From positions 3,204,001-3,268,000 of the forward strand of contig NZ_CP117835.1 in the NCBI RefSeq assembly GCF_029094545.1: 64,000 nucleotides of DNA, in the 5' to 3' direction. The notes under the pieces are model-generated. The model was not told the DNA's origin. It did no database searches and saw only the letters and a program-made list of their open reading frames with translations. This document shows, piece after piece, positions 27,107 through 36,887 of this stretch (its first letter is position 1; each line of letters begins with the position of its first letter). Origin of the DNA: Alkalihalophilus pseudofirmus (lineage in GTDB: Bacteria > Bacillota > Bacilli > Bacillales > Bacillaceae_D). A program made the translations under genes and the position numbers.

Positions 27107-30100
27107 TCATTTCAACACAACTTGCTCCCTGCCAAGCAGTTCCATTAAATGATTCATGCACTCTTCGCTAGGCCCCACCTCATAAACAGGCTGCATCTGT
27201 ATTGTTTGTCTCTCCTTCTCCAAATAGGTAATGACTTTTGTAGCCCCTTCATCACCTATCAGCAGTTTCTTTACATCCGGCAGCAGCGATTGATCTTTTA
27301 ATTTAAGGTATAACACCTTTTCTTTAGGAGCTGAAGCGACAATCGATTGAACAAGTACACTCCTTTTTAGGAGGAATTGAGGCTTGTCACGTGTATGATC
27401 AAATGACCCTTCCATGAAAAGAAGCTCATCTTCTCTTATCATCGTTCCGTATTGTTTCCACACATCTGGGAAAACAACCACTTCACAATGGCCAGATTCG
27501 TCTGCAGCCTCCAAAAAGGCCATTGGATCTCCTTTTTTTGTCGTGATTTTTTTCAAGCTAGACACCATGCCTGCAATTCTCAATCGTTTACGCTCTTGAC
27601 CTTTTGGGTCTTGAATCATATCTGCGATTGGCACACGTTGATATTTAGCTAACACATCGCTTACTTGCTCTATCGGATGCCCCGATACATAGACACCAAG
27701 AGCTTCTTGTTCAAAAGAAAGCTTTTCTTGCAGAGATAAAGAGTCAACGTGTTCATACTGAGGGGTTTCAATATCTAACGTAAACAAGCCAGCCATTTCA
27801 TCTTGGAAAGATAGTACTTTCTCAGCAAAAGAATACGCTTGATCAAGGTTATATAAGAGGGTCGCACGATCTTCCCCCCATTCATCCATGGCCCCAGCTT
27901 TGATTAAATTTTCAGTAGCGCGCCGATTAACGATGCGCTGATTAACTCTCACACAGTAATCAAATAAATCTTTATATGGCTCCTCTCTGGCTGTATCAAT
28001 GATATGCTTTGCCGCCTGCACCCCTACATGACTAACCGGCAGAAGGCCAAAACGAACAGTGTGGCCATGATCTTCAAGAGTAAACAACAAACCACTTTTC
28101 GAGATACTTGGAGGCATGATGTCAATCTTCCTCTTTTTAGTCTCTTGAAGTAATTCCGTCAGCTTTTCTGGGGTATTCCATACACTCGATAGTAAAGCTG
28201 TATAAAAGGCAGTCGGAAAATGGGCTTTCAAATAGGCAAGTTGATAACTGATCATACTGTATGCAACAGCATGACTTCTATTAAACCCATAATTCGCAAA
28301 TCGTTCGATGAGTTGAAATACTTTATTCGCTATGTCTTCGTTATATCCTTTTTCTTTGGCACCTTTTAGAAAATCTTCACGGCTTTTTTCTAAATCGGCT
28401 TTGTTTTTTTTACTAATTGCTCGTCTCAATAAGTCAGCATGGGCTAGTGAAAAGCCAGCCATTTTAACAGCAATTTGCATAATTTGTTCTTGATAAACAA
28501 TGACGCCGTATGTTTTTCCAAGGATTGGAGTTAATTCCTCATGTATATCATTAATGGGGGCTTTCTTATGTTTTCCGTTAATATACACTTGAATATAATC
28601 CATCGGACCCGGCCGGTAGAGAGCATTCACTGCCACGATATCTTCAAATTCTGTCGGCATAAGAGAGCGCAGGACTCTTCTCATCCCCTGAGACTCTAGC
28701 TGAAATACTCCTGTTGTATCACCCTTCGCTAAAAGTTCATAGGCTTTCACATCATCCCAAGGAATGGAATGAATATCCACTCTTCTTCCTGATTCCTGTT
28801 CTATAATAGAAAGAACTCGCTCCAGCAAAGTTAAATTACGTAATCCGAGAAAATCAAATTTCACTAATCCAATTTCCTCTACAATACCCATCGTTGCTTG
28901 CGTCAACCGAACGGGTCCTTGCCCTTTTTGCAAAGCGACAAGCTCTGTTAATGGAACAGGACTTATAACGACACCTGCTGCGTGAGTAGACACATGTCTC
29001 ATCAGACCTTCGATTGATTCTGCAATCGTGAGGAGTTTGTTTGCATCCTCTGAATCATTTCTTATTTGTTGTAACCCTCTCTCTTGTTCCATTGCTTTTT
29101 TAATTGTAATTCCAGGTGTTGAAGGGATGAGTTTCGCAACCTTTTCAATTAAAAAAGAGTCACAAGAGAGTGCCTTTCCTGTATCTCTTATCGCAGCCCT
29201 GGCTGCCAGCGTACCAAACGTAGCAATTTGCGCCACATGATCTGAGCCGTATTTCTCCTGTACATATTGAATAACCTCATCTCTTCTATGATCTGGGAAA
29301 TCAATATCAATATCTGGGAGTGAAATTCGTTCAGGATTAAGAAATCGTTCAAATAAGAGATCGTATTTCAGCGGATTTACATCTGTTATATATAACACAT
29401 AAGCTGTCAAAGACCCTGCAGCAGAACCTCGCCCCGGGCCTGTCATCATGTTTCGTTTTCTTGCATGTTGCATAAAATCTGCAACGATTAAAAAGTAATC
29501 ATTGAATCCCATTTGGTCAATGACTGCTAATTCTTTTTCAAGCCTTCTTCTTACCTCATCTGTGATGGTGTGGTTGAACCTCTTGTTAGCACCCTCCAAG
29601 CATGCTTTTTTCAGCACTTCTTTTGCAGGCTCACTCTTTGTAAAAGGATAGGCAGGTAAATAACGCTGGTCTAAATCGATCGTAATGTTGCATTGTTCAA
29701 CGATTTCTCCTAACCCGCTTAAAGCAGCAGGAACCAACGAAAATGATTGCTTTAACTCTTCTTTACTCTTTAAATAAAATGACCTTTCAGCGTGTCCCTC
29801 GTCCTCAAGGTGAATCGTTTTCCCCTCACGTATCGCTCTAACTGCCGCATACGCTTCATAATGCTCCTTACTTGTAAATCGAACAGGGTTAGACCCGCAT
29901 AGTTTCAAGTTAAAGCGCGATGCAAATTGAGAAACCGCTTCCCAATGGTGACTTTCTCTATCAGGATGTCCAGCAAGGTCGATATACCAATCCTCTTTTT
30001 TGGAACGTGTGATCCAGCGCACACACCATTCTTTTGCTGCTTCTACATCTCCTGCCTTGATCAATTGATGCATCGGACTGTCATAAGGAATAATGATGAT

Positions 30101-30460
30101 GCAATCATTAATACGCGAACGTAAGTCATCGGGTGCTAATCCAGCACGTAGGTTGTCCTCTGTTTGAAGAAGGGTCGAAATCTTTAATAAGCTCTTATAT
30201 CCTGTGGTATTTTTAGCTAGCAGTCTTAATGAACCGCTGTGCTCATTGTCTTTAATAGGTATCTCTAAACCTATTACAGGCTTGATCCCCGTTTCCAAGC
30301 AGGCTTTATAAAAAGGGACGGCCGCAAACATATTCCCTTTGTCTGTTAATGCAAGCGCAGTGAAACCTGTCTCTTTTGCTTTACTCACCAGCTCCTTAAT
30401 ACGATTCGTCGAGGAAAGCAAACTGTATTCACTATAAACATTTGTATGAAGCAAGTTCAC
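27107..30460 (-). CDS. dnaE: DnaE, replicative DNA polymerase III alpha subunit
   Basis: The second Firmicute replicative polymerase, which extends primers at the lagging strand. 1117 residues. PHP domain (1-210), palm with GPGRGSAAGS and PDIDIDFPDHRRD, helix-hairpin-helix, and C-terminal OB domain (about 960-1040). The start is GTG at 30460, with GAGAAGGTGAAAC before it; an upstream ATG extension of 36 codons has no ribosome site. The PHP metal-binding motifs are degraded: HTNVYSEYS where the B. subtilis protein has HLQVHSGYS, and LTDKG where it has LTDDH. Confidence 0.96.
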   Translation of the reverse strand: MNLLHTNVYSEYSLLSSTNRIKELVSKAKETGFTALALTDKGNMFAAVPFYKACLETGIKPVIGLEIPIKDNEHSGSLRLLAKNTTGYKSLLKISTLLQTEDNLRAGLAPDDLRSRINDCIIIIPYDSPMHQLIKAGDVEAAKEWCVRWITRSKKEDWYIDLAGHPDRESHHWEAVSQFASRFNLKLCGSNPVRFTSKEHYEAYAAVRAIREGKTIHLEDEGHAERSFYLKSKEELKQSFSLVPAALSGLGEIVEQCNITIDLDQRYLPAYPFTKSEPAKEVLKKACLEGANKRFNHTITDEVRRRLEKELAVIDQMGFNDYFLIVADFMQHARKRNMMTGPGRGSAAGSLTAYVLYITDVNPLKYDLLFERFLNPERISLPDIDIDFPDHRRDEVIQYVQEKYGSDHVAQIATFGTLAARAAIRDTGKALSCDSFLIEKVAKLIPSTPGITIKKAMEQERGLQQIRNDSEDANKLLTIAESIEGLMRHVSTHAAGVVISPVPLTELVALQKGQGPVRLTQATMGIVEEIGLVKFDFLGLRNLTLLERVLSIIEQESGRRVDIHSIPWDDVKAYELLAKGDTTGVFQLESQGMRRVLRSLMPTEFEDIVAVNALYRPGPMDYIQVYINGKHKKAPINDIHEELTPILGKTYGVIVYQEQIMQIAVKMAGFSLAHADLLRRAISKKNKADLEKSREDFLKGAKEKGYNEDIANKVFQLIERFANYGFNRSHAVAYSMISYQLAYLKAHFPTAFYTALLSSVWNTPEKLTELLQETKKRKIDIMPPSISKSGLLFTLEDHGHTVRFGLLPVSHVGVQAAKHIIDTAREEPYKDLFDYCVRVNQRIVNRRATENLIKAGAMDEWGEDRATLLYNLDQAYSFAEKVLSFQDEMAGLFTLDIETPQYEHVDSLSLQEKLSFEQEALGVYVSGHPIEQVSDVLAKYQRVPIADMIQDPKGQERKRLRIAGMVSSLKKITTKKGDPMAFLEAADESGHCEVVVFPDVWKQYGTMIREDELLFMEGSFDHTRDKPQFLLKRSVLVQSIVASAPKEKVLYLKLKDQSLLPDVKKLLIGDEGATKVITYLEKERQTIQMQPVYEVGPSEECMNHLMELLGREQVVLK

Positions 30461-30714
30461 CGTTTCACCTTCTCTCTTTCTTAACGAACTAAAGCTCCTA
30501 TATAATCTTGTTTCATTTATCTTCTTTATTATAGTACGCATTCGATTTAAGACACCATAGCTTTGCATTTTTATTTAACGATGTCTATTTTCTACTCATC
30601 TTGTCAGCCCATTCGTTTTTAGTAATTTAACCAGATCAAGCATAAAACGTATTCCTCATTTATATAGTATATAAAATGGTCAGGACAACCTGATAAAGGA
30701 TGTGGGAAAGCAAT

Positions 30715-31053
30715 ATGGATCGTGACCTTCTCGCAAATTTAATTATTGATTATTTTGTCGCATTTGGTGTCATTGTCGGCGGTGCAATTATAGGTGGAAT
30801 TGGAGCATTCCTAATTGGCAAGCCGCCTCTGTCGGTTATGTACAATTTAGCTGGCAGCTTAAAGATTTGGGCGATTGTCGCTGCAATTGGGGGAACCTTT
30901 GATGTCATTACAAATATTGAGCGCGGCCTGTTTAACGGGACACACGATGATATATATCGAACATTATTTCTTATCTTCGCTGCTCTATGCGGCGCACAAA
31001 CCGGCACAAAATTAATTCAATGGATTGTTGGTGGTGAGCAATTGCCGTTATGA
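30715..31053 (+). CDS. ytrH: YtrH, sporulation membrane protein
   Basis: Small integral membrane protein of the mother cell, needed for normal spore formation with YtrI in B. subtilis, where it is under sigma-E. 112 residues with about three hydrophobic stretches (13-35, 46-70, 85-105). The ATG at 30715 is chosen because GGGAAAG lies 5 bases upstream; an earlier ATG lacks that. It overlaps ytrI by 4 bases. I could not fix a sigma-E promoter with confidence. Confidence 0.9.
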   Translation: MDRDLLANLIIDYFVAFGVIVGGAIIGGIGAFLIGKPPLSVMYNLAGSLKIWAIVAAIGGTFDVITNIERGLFNGTHDDIYRTLFLIFAALCGAQTGTKLIQWIVGGEQLPL

Positions 31054-31556
31054 GAATCCCACCTTATTACAAACGACCGGGATGGCAGCGTTTTTTTGCA
31101 GGGATCGTGATTGGTGTATTAATTGGGTGGGTGTTCTTTCTCTATCAGTATGGCTTAATTTATGAAGAGCTGATGGTTAAATTATCAGAACAAGAAGTAA
31201 CCATTCAAAGCCAAACAAAAACGATTGAAGAGCTGCGAAGCCAGCAAAAAGAGGAAAATGAAGAAAATGCACGTAAGTTAACGGTACAAAAAATTGAAAT
31301 TCATTTCACCAATACTCAGCGGCTGCGCCTAAACCAATTAACGTTGTTTGAATTACAACAGCAAGCCATAGAAGAACTGGCTTTTCTTGAACGAAAGAAC
31401 ATTGCTTCTGTATCTGAAACAGAAGATTTAATGATCCGTACCATTGAAAACAAATTATTTGAAGTCGGGGATCACCGCTTTCAGTTGGAAATAGAACGGC
31501 TGCACCTTCATACAACGTTAAAAATCTATGCTAAAATCATCCCGCCTAGGTCATAA
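31050..31556 (+). CDS. ytrI: YtrI, sporulation protein
   Basis: 168 residues. One membrane helix at about 15-36 (FFAGIVIGVLIGWVFFLY), then a coiled coil (about 40-90, rich in E, K, Q) and a small alpha/beta C-terminal domain. The ATGA overlap with ytrH indicates translational coupling. B. subtilis YtrI is a sigma-E dependent sporulation protein encoded next to ytrH. Confidence 0.9.
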   Translation: MRIPPYYKRPGWQRFFAGIVIGVLIGWVFFLYQYGLIYEELMVKLSEQEVTIQSQTKTIEELRSQQKEENEENARKLTVQKIEIHFTNTQRLRLNQLTLFELQQQAIEELAFLERKNIASVSETEDLMIRTIENKLFEVGDHRFQLEIERLHLHTTLKIYAKIIPPRS

Positions 31557-31666
31557 CTTTAACAGTTTTGAGAACATTTCCGTATTTAACAACTAAACTT
31601 CCTTCTTTATTGTATACTGATAGTAATTCAACACGTCACTATATAAATATGAAGGAGGCTGTTAGT

Positions 31667-31885
31667 ATGGATGTAACTGGTAAAGAAATGGTCCTAGATC
31701 GTAAGGCGATGGCTCAGAAAAAGGTCGACAAAATTAAAGCTGGTTTATCAGCATTTGCTGAGACGAAGGAAGTTTCTGAATTAATCCGAAAGCAATTAGC
31801 CAAAGAAGGCATTGCCGTTCATGAAGACGTAACTGAAGTGGGTTCATGGTTTATCCCAGGAGATAAGGGAGCAGCACAATCTTAA
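31667..31885 (+). CDS. Small hypothetical protein downstream of ytrI
   Basis: Not recognised. 72 residues, charged and lysine-rich, no membrane segment. A long helix is likely at about 10-50, followed by a short strand-like segment (VTEVGSWFIPGDKG). The ATG at 31667 has a strong AAGGAGGCTGTTAGT site; the longer frame upstream has none. It ends before a bidirectional terminator shared with nrnA. It could belong to the ytrHI transcript or have its own promoter. Confidence 0.75.
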   Translation: MDVTGKEMVLDRKAMAQKKVDKIKAGLSAFAETKEVSELIRKQLAKEGIAVHEDVTEVGSWFIPGDKGAAQS

Positions 31886-31904
31886 TTTCTTTACACTTGA
31901 TAAC

Positions 31905-31939
31905 TAAAAAAGCGTGGAGTTGAACTCACACGCTTTTTT
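31905..31939. terminator. Bidirectional terminator that overlaps the nrnA stop
   Basis: AAAAAAGCGTG and CACGCTTTTTT flank an inner GAGT/ACTC hairpin. On the minus strand it contains the last nrnA codons and stop. Confidence 0.9.
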
Positions 31940-32879
31940 CATTTTTACATGCTAAAACCAGCTTTTGAATTACTTTATCAGTCTCTTCCCAAGAATATGC
32001 CGAAGCGCCAGCTGCCATCGGGTGTCCACCGCCTTGATGCTCTTGTGCAATGGTGTTGATAACCGGCCCTCGTGAACGGAGTCTTACACGAATTTTTTCA
32101 TCGTCCTCTACAAAAAATACCCATGTTCTAAGACCTTCCACATCTGAGAAGCAATTGACTAATTGAGAGGATTCACTCGATGTAACGTCAAATTGTTCCA
32201 TCACTTCTTTTGTAAGCTTCATAACACCTACCATTCCATCAACGATTTCAAAGTGCTGCAGCACATACCCCTCAAGTCTAGTAATCTTCAGGTCTCGTTT
32301 ATGAAACTGGCTGTAAAATTGATTTTGATCAAAGCCCGCTTCAATCAATCGGCTCGTTAATTGCATCGTTTGCGGTGTAGTATTGTTATAGCGGAAACGC
32401 CCCGTATCGCCAACAATACCTGCATACAACAGAAGGGCAGCTTCAGAGTTAAGGATGAGCCCTCGCTCTTTTGCTGCATCAAGCAGCATTACGATCATTT
32501 CACTCGTTGAACTTGCATTTGTGTCGACCCATACGATATCTCCATACGGCTCTTCGTTCGGGTGATGATCAATTTTTATAAGGGTAGCGCCATTTATGTA
32601 GCGCTTATCACTTATTCGATCTGTGTTCGCTGTATCACATACAATCACAAGCGCCCCATTATACACATCGTCAAGAATATCATCCATTTCTCCTAAGAAG
32701 CTAAGTGACGGCTCCGTTTCCCCTACAGCATAAACAGTTTTATCAGGATAAGCCTGTGTTAATATTTCTTTAAGCCCTAATTGAGAGCCTAATGCATCTG
32801 GGTCAGGTCTTTCATGACGATGAATAATAATTGTTCCTGCTTTTTCTACTTCGTCTAGTATCTTATGTATGTAATTCAT
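31926..32879 (-). CDS. nrnA: NrnA, oligoribonuclease and pAp phosphatase
   Basis: DHH/DHHA1 phosphoesterase that degrades nano-RNA and 3'-phosphoadenosine 5'-phosphate. 317 residues. Motifs: RHERPDPDALGSQ (metal site), CDTANTDRI, IDHHPNEEPYG (DHH) and the C-terminal GGGHPMAAGA of DHHA1. ATG with AGAGGAGTACT. It is convergent with the small gene at 31667 and divergent from ytpI. Confidence 0.95.
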   Translation of the reverse strand: MNYIHKILDEVEKAGTIIIHRHERPDPDALGSQLGLKEILTQAYPDKTVYAVGETEPSLSFLGEMDDILDDVYNGALVIVCDTANTDRISDKRYINGATLIKIDHHPNEEPYGDIVWVDTNASSTSEMIVMLLDAAKERGLILNSEAALLLYAGIVGDTGRFRYNNTTPQTMQLTSRLIEAGFDQNQFYSQFHKRDLKITRLEGYVLQHFEIVDGMVGVMKLTKEVMEQFDVTSSESSQLVNCFSDVEGLRTWVFFVEDDEKIRVRLRSRGPVINTIAQEHQGGGHPMAAGASAYSWEETDKVIQKLVLACKNEKSV

Positions 32880-32957
32880 AGTACTCCTCTTTTCTGGTCA
32901 TTAAGATTAAAATACAGCTTTCTTCCATCTCGCTCATCAATAAGACTTGATTAGACA

Positions 32958-33019
32958 CGTTTATTAGACACGTTCATTATTCGCGTTCATTGTTCGTTCA
33001 CTAGCAATTCACGTTAACT
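32958..33019. repeat. Tandem CGTTYATT-like array
   Basis: Copies CGTTTATT, CGTTCATT, CGTTCATT, CGTTCACT and CGTTAACT begin at 32958, 32971, 32984, 32995 and 33012, mostly 11-13 bases apart, between divergent nrnA and ytpI. Function not known. Confidence 0.55.
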
Positions 33020-33061
33020 CACGCTACAATAAATATAGCATATAGGGGAGGAAGTTGTAGC

Positions 33062-33349
33062 ATGGATAAAGTGATGACAATTATTATTGTCTTTTCTGCG
33101 GTCTTTTTTATTTATAATAAAGTTAAAACATGGAAAACTCCTGAAGGTCTTTTGAAACGTATTTACCAAACGAAGGCAAACATTTCGATCGGCTTTTTCT
33201 TGGTCGCAATCAGTATTAATCTATTGATCGCTCCGCGCAGTACGGTCGATGTGGTAGTAGGGATTGTGTTTCTTATTTTAGGTATAGCTAATGTTGTTTT
33301 AGGCTATAAAGCATACCGTCATTATATTCCGCAGCTAGATAATAAATAA
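33062..33349 (+). CDS. ytpI: YtpI family membrane protein
   Basis: 95 residues with three hydrophobic segments (about 4-18, 39-55, 64-82), resembling B. subtilis YtpI; function unknown. ATG with GGGGAGGAAGTTGTAGC. Its position between nrnA and ytoI matches B. subtilis. Confidence 0.9.
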   Translation: MDKVMTIIIVFSAVFFIYNKVKTWKTPEGLLKRIYQTKANISIGFFLVAISINLLIAPRSTVDVVVGIVFLILGIANVVLGYKAYRHYIPQLDNK

Positions 33350-33354
33350 ATGCA

Positions 33355-33390
33355 AAAAGGCCAGGTAACATAACGTTTACCTGGCCTTTT
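33355..33390. terminator. Bidirectional terminator between ytpI and ytoI
   Basis: AAAAGGCCAGGTAA/TTACCTGGCCTTTT with T-tracts in both directions, 4 bases from the ytoI stop. Confidence 0.92.
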
Positions 33391-33393
33391 GGT

Positions 33394-34701
33394 TTATTCA
33401 ATTAATTGCGCCATCATAAGAGCCTTACCTACTATTTCTCCCTCATGAAACATCTCTACATCAATTTTACCGTGTTTACGGCCGATTTCTAGCACTCTAG
33501 GCTGAATCACAATACGACTTTCAATTTGAACAGGTTTTATGAAATATAACGTAATATTCTCAACAACCAGATCACCTTTTTTATATTTACGCATAATTCG
33601 GCTGCCAGCTTCTGTCACTAGAGTTGTCATAACTCCATATGAGATCGTACCTAGCTGATTGGTCATTTGCGGTGTCACTTCACACTCATACGCATAATCA
33701 GAATCTATCATCTGCTCTTCTATGCGGCTTGTAACCGTATCTTCAATCGTTTCACCCACATGAGGCTGCCGTTGAATCATCTGCAGCGCTTTTAATACGT
33801 CTTGACGGCTGATGACTCCAATTAAGCGGCGCTGGCTATCGATAACTGGCAATAACTCAATGCCTTCCCACACCATTACATGTGCAACAGATGCCACCGA
33901 TGTCCGTTCATTTACTGTAATCGGATTTTTCGTCATAACCTTCTCGATCGGCGTTTGCTTTGTTGCCCCTAATACGTCTTTTGCAGCAACCATCCCTTGA
34001 ATACGCATATGTTCATCAATAACAGGATATCTGCTGTGACCTGTCTTCGAATTCAACTCATGCCATTTTTCCACTGCATTTGCTGTTGTCATATAATACG
34101 TATCCTGCAGTGGAATGAGAATATCATCGACGAGGATAATCTCTTTTTTGATGAGTTGATCATAGATAGCCCGGTTAATCATCGCAGCCACTGTGAAGGT
34201 GTCATAACTTGTTGTGATGATAGGGAGGTTCAATTCATCAGCGAGCTGTATAACTTCTTCACTCGTATCAAAGCCGCCTGTTATTAATACAGCTGCCCCT
34301 GCTTCAAGGGCAAGCTTATGACCTTGATAACGATTTCCTACGATTAATAAATTTCCAGCCTCTACATAACGCATCATCGCATCTAACTTCATCGCCCCAA
34401 TCACAAAACGGTTTAGGGTTTTATGAAGACCGTCTTTACCGCCTAGAACTTGTCCATCAACAATATTTACAATTTCAGCATATGTTAACTTTTCAATATT
34501 TTCTTTTTTCTTTTTTTCAATACGAATGGTTCCTACACGCTCAATCGTACTTACTAAACTTTGATTTTCAGCTTCTTTAATTGCACGATAAGCTGTCCCT
34601 TCGCTTACCTGAAGCGCTTTGGCAATTTGGCGGACTGAAATTTTCTCGCCTACTTCTAAATTTGAAATATATTCTAAAATTTGCTCATGCTTTGTAGCCA
34701 T
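33394..34701 (-). CDS. ytoI: YtoI, DRTGG-CBS-hotdog regulatory protein
   Basis: 435 residues with an N-terminal helix-turn-helix (about 5-60, SVRQIAKALQVSEGTAYRAI), a DRTGG domain (about 70-180), a pair of CBS domains (190-310; KVMTKNPITVNERTSV and GVISRQDVLKAL) and a C-terminal thioesterase-like hotdog domain (about 320-435). Likely a nucleotide-sensing protein; the ligand and target are unknown. The ATG at 34701 follows GTGGAGGCTATC. Confidence 0.9.
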   Translation of the reverse strand: MATKHEQILEYISNLEVGEKISVRQIAKALQVSEGTAYRAIKEAENQSLVSTIERVGTIRIEKKKKENIEKLTYAEIVNIVDGQVLGGKDGLHKTLNRFVIGAMKLDAMMRYVEAGNLLIVGNRYQGHKLALEAGAAVLITGGFDTSEEVIQLADELNLPIITTSYDTFTVAAMINRAIYDQLIKKEIILVDDILIPLQDTYYMTTANAVEKWHELNSKTGHSRYPVIDEHMRIQGMVAAKDVLGATKQTPIEKVMTKNPITVNERTSVASVAHVMVWEGIELLPVIDSQRRLIGVISRQDVLKALQMIQRQPHVGETIEDTVTSRIEEQMIDSDYAYECEVTPQMTNQLGTISYGVMTTLVTEAGSRIMRKYKKGDLVVENITLYFIKPVQIESRIVIQPRVLEIGRKHGKIDVEMFHEGEIVGKALMMAQLIE

Positions 34702-34807
34702 GATAGCCTCCACACATTCATTCTAATCAGCTGTACCAACATGTAATTGGGTAACTGTACTAGTCCTATTATACGGCTGATAGAATACAGTATCAAGGCT
34801 ATCTTCA

Positions 34808-35047
34808 TTATCCTCTTACTTTGACTTGCTTGCCTCTTGACACAGCTTGGCTCTTTTTCAGTTGAACAGGCCTGCTAAATTGTGATAACAGTCCGTAGAT
34901 ATTTCCGCCGATAACAAGAAAACTAAAGGCTAACCAGCTCCAAGCAAAAATTCCTGCCATGCCGCTTTCTTGAAAAGGGAGATACCCAAAACTGTAAATT
35001 AATAATGTACTAGCAACTAGTAGACTGATGATAAGTCTCTGTTTCAA
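34808..35047 (-). CDS. Small two-helix membrane protein
   Basis: 79 residues, not recognised. Hydrophobic helices at about 4-24 and 34-56, then a basic tail (KKSQAVSRGKQVKVRG) predicted to face the cytoplasm. TTG at 35047 is chosen because GAGGAGG lies 8 bases before it; the longer frame has no comparable site. It lies between ytoI and ytkL and has the same orientation. Confidence 0.65.
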   Translation of the reverse strand: MKQRLIISLLVASTLLIYSFGYLPFQESGMAGIFAWSWLAFSFLVIGGNIYGLLSQFSRPVQLKKSQAVSRGKQVKVRG

Positions 35048-35098
35048 CAAAGTCCCTCCTCGTTTTTCTTTTACTAGTACATATATGTCCATCGGCAT

Positions 35099-35135
35099 AA
35101 AAAAAGACCGAACAAGAGCATTCTCTTGTTCGGTC
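35099..35135 (-). terminator. Terminator of ytkL
   Basis: Perfect 13-bp stem GACCGAACAAGAG/CTCTTGTTCGGTC, loop of 4, T7 tract on the minus strand; 11 bases after the ytkL stop. Confidence 0.95.
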
Positions 35136-35145
35136 CTATAAATAC

Positions 35146-35829
35146 TTATACGTCCATTGACTCTCCCACTTCTAACACTTTTCCTTTTTTACCTGATAGG
35201 TTATCAGCAAACTCGTGTGCATCCTGTTCAATAACAGGGAATGTATTAAAGTGAATAGGAACGACCTGTTTGGCTTGAAGCCATTCAGCCGCCACACTTG
35301 CATCCTCAGGCCCCATTGTGAAATTATCGCCAATTGGAATAAATGCAAGATCAATCATATTGCGTTCTCCGATTAATTTCATATCTGAGAACAGTGCGGT
35401 ATCTCCCGCATGATAAATCGTTTTGCCTTCTGCTGTTAGTAAAATTCCAGCTGGCATCCCTGTATAAATAATCTCTTGTTTTTCTTCATCTGTATAAGCA
35501 GAGCCATGAAAAGCCTGAGTTAATTTAACTGTCCCAAAATCAAAGGTATGTGCTCCGCCAATATGCATCGGGTGTACCTTTACCCCTTTCCACCCTAAGT
35601 ATGTAGCAAGTTCAAAAGGTGCAACGACTAACGCATCATTCCTTTTTGCAAGCTCAACTGTATCACCTACATGGTCATTATGGCCATGAGTCAATAAGAT
35701 TACATCTACTTCCAGCTTGTCTGCATCCAAGTCCGTTAACTCATTGCCCGAGATAAATGGATCGATAATAATCTTTTTCCCATTTGCTTCAACTTGAACA
35801 ACTGAATGGCCATGATAACTTACCTTCAT
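35146..35829 (-). CDS. ytkL: YtkL, UPF0173 metal-dependent hydrolase
   Basis: Metallo-beta-lactamase fold. 227 residues. Metal ligands [10 protein letters not shown] at about 53-62, [10 protein letters not shown] near 143 and HFNTFP near 190 are intact. The substrate is unknown for this family. ATG with AAGGAGTGTCATTAA. It stands alone between terminators. Confidence 0.93.
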   Translation of the reverse strand: MKVSYHGHSVVQVEANGKKIIIDPFISGNELTDLDADKLEVDVILLTHGHNDHVGDTVELAKRNDALVVAPFELATYLGWKGVKVHPMHIGGAHTFDFGTVKLTQAFHGSAYTDEEKQEIIYTGMPAGILLTAEGKTIYHAGDTALFSDMKLIGERNMIDLAFIPIGDNFTMGPEDASVAAEWLQAKQVVPIHFNTFPVIEQDAHEFADNLSGKKGKVLEVGESMDV

Positions 35830-35922
35830 TTAATGACACTCCTTAAGAAAATGTTTTCTTTGTTTTCCTTTACCTTTTAACATTACAATTAAACCATTAC
35901 ACATAAACGTTAAAAATCCTGC

Positions 35923-36777
35923 TTACTTTCCGTTTTCTCTGTTTACTTCAAAGAAGTTTTGTTTTTTTACTCCAGCCGTTTCAGTTACATAAGACGCTTC
36001 AATCACTGCACTTGAATCAACTGACATGACAACTTCTTTCAATTTTGGATACATAAAGCGGTTGGTTATACAATAGATGAGTAAACGTTCATCCCCTGTA
36101 TACCCGCCTTGACCGTATAAATACGTAATTTGTACATCTAGTTCCTCTATAAGCTTTGCCCCCACTTCATGCGGGGCATCAGAGATAATCATTACCGATT
36201 TTCCTTGATTTAACCCATCAAGAACAAAATCAATTAACTTAGAAACAATATAAAATACAGCTACACTGAACATGGCTTGCTCAAGAGAGAAAACAAATGC
36301 TGCTCCTGTTAAAATAACCGCATTTACAGCTAATAAGAAGGTGCTGATAGGTATATGAAACTTCCTTTGAGCCCAGACGGCAATCATTTCTGTTCCGTCT
36401 ACTGCTCCTCCTGCCTTAACGACGAGTCCTACTCCTAATCCAAGCATAAGCCCTCCATATAAAACAATCAGCACTTCAGAGGATGTAATGGCTTGCATCG
36501 GAGCTAAAAGAGATAAGGCAATAGAAGTTACAGCGTTTGCATATAACGTGCGAATGACGAAACGCTTACCCATATACTTCCCGCAAAATAATAAAGCAGG
36601 TATATTCAGTGCGAAATAAATCAGCCAAATAGGCACTCCAAATAAATAGTTACCCATTATAGCAAGAGCTGTGACCCCGCCATCGACAAGACTATTAGGA
36701 GCTAATATTAGCTCTAAGCCAGCCGCAACGATGATCGCACCAACTGTCAAGATTAAATAATCAATCAGTTTCTTCAT
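35923..36777 (-). CDS. YitT family membrane protein
   Basis: 284 residues. The N-terminal 170 residues form about five membrane helices (DUF161/YitT repeats; ILAPNSLVDGGVTALA is a family signature) and the C-terminal 90 form a soluble DUF2179 domain (VMIISDAPHEVGAKLIEEL). Function unknown; Bacilli have several paralogs and I cannot say which one. ATG with AAGAGGAGAAGTGG. Confidence 0.88.
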   Translation of the reverse strand: MKKLIDYLILTVGAIIVAAGLELILAPNSLVDGGVTALAIMGNYLFGVPIWLIYFALNIPALLFCGKYMGKRFVIRTLYANAVTSIALSLLAPMQAITSSEVLIVLYGGLMLGLGVGLVVKAGGAVDGTEMIAVWAQRKFHIPISTFLLAVNAVILTGAAFVFSLEQAMFSVAVFYIVSKLIDFVLDGLNQGKSVMIISDAPHEVGAKLIEELDVQITYLYGQGGYTGDERLLIYCITNRFMYPKLKEVVMSVDSSAVIEASYVTETAGVKKQNFFEVNRENGK

Positions 36778-36854
36778 CCACTTCTCCTCTTAACCCTTTC
36801 TCCTATTCATTTTACCATACATCACACTACTAAGAATAATCAGACAAACTACAA

Positions 36855-36887
36855 AAAGAATAAAGCTGCCTGAATGACGGCAGCTTT
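36855..36887 (-). terminator. Terminator starting in the stop of the exported-protein gene
   Basis: AAAGCTGCC/GGCAGCTTT stem and ATTCTTTTT tail on the minus strand; the stem begins in the preceding stop codon. Confidence 0.88.

Noticed and set aside
27026-27154. Plus-strand TTG frame of about 42 codons with AAGGGGGT before it, overlapping the dnaE 3' end
   Set aside because: No further sign of coding, no terminator, and it runs through antisense dnaE sequence; the G-run is also part of the ytsJ promoter region.
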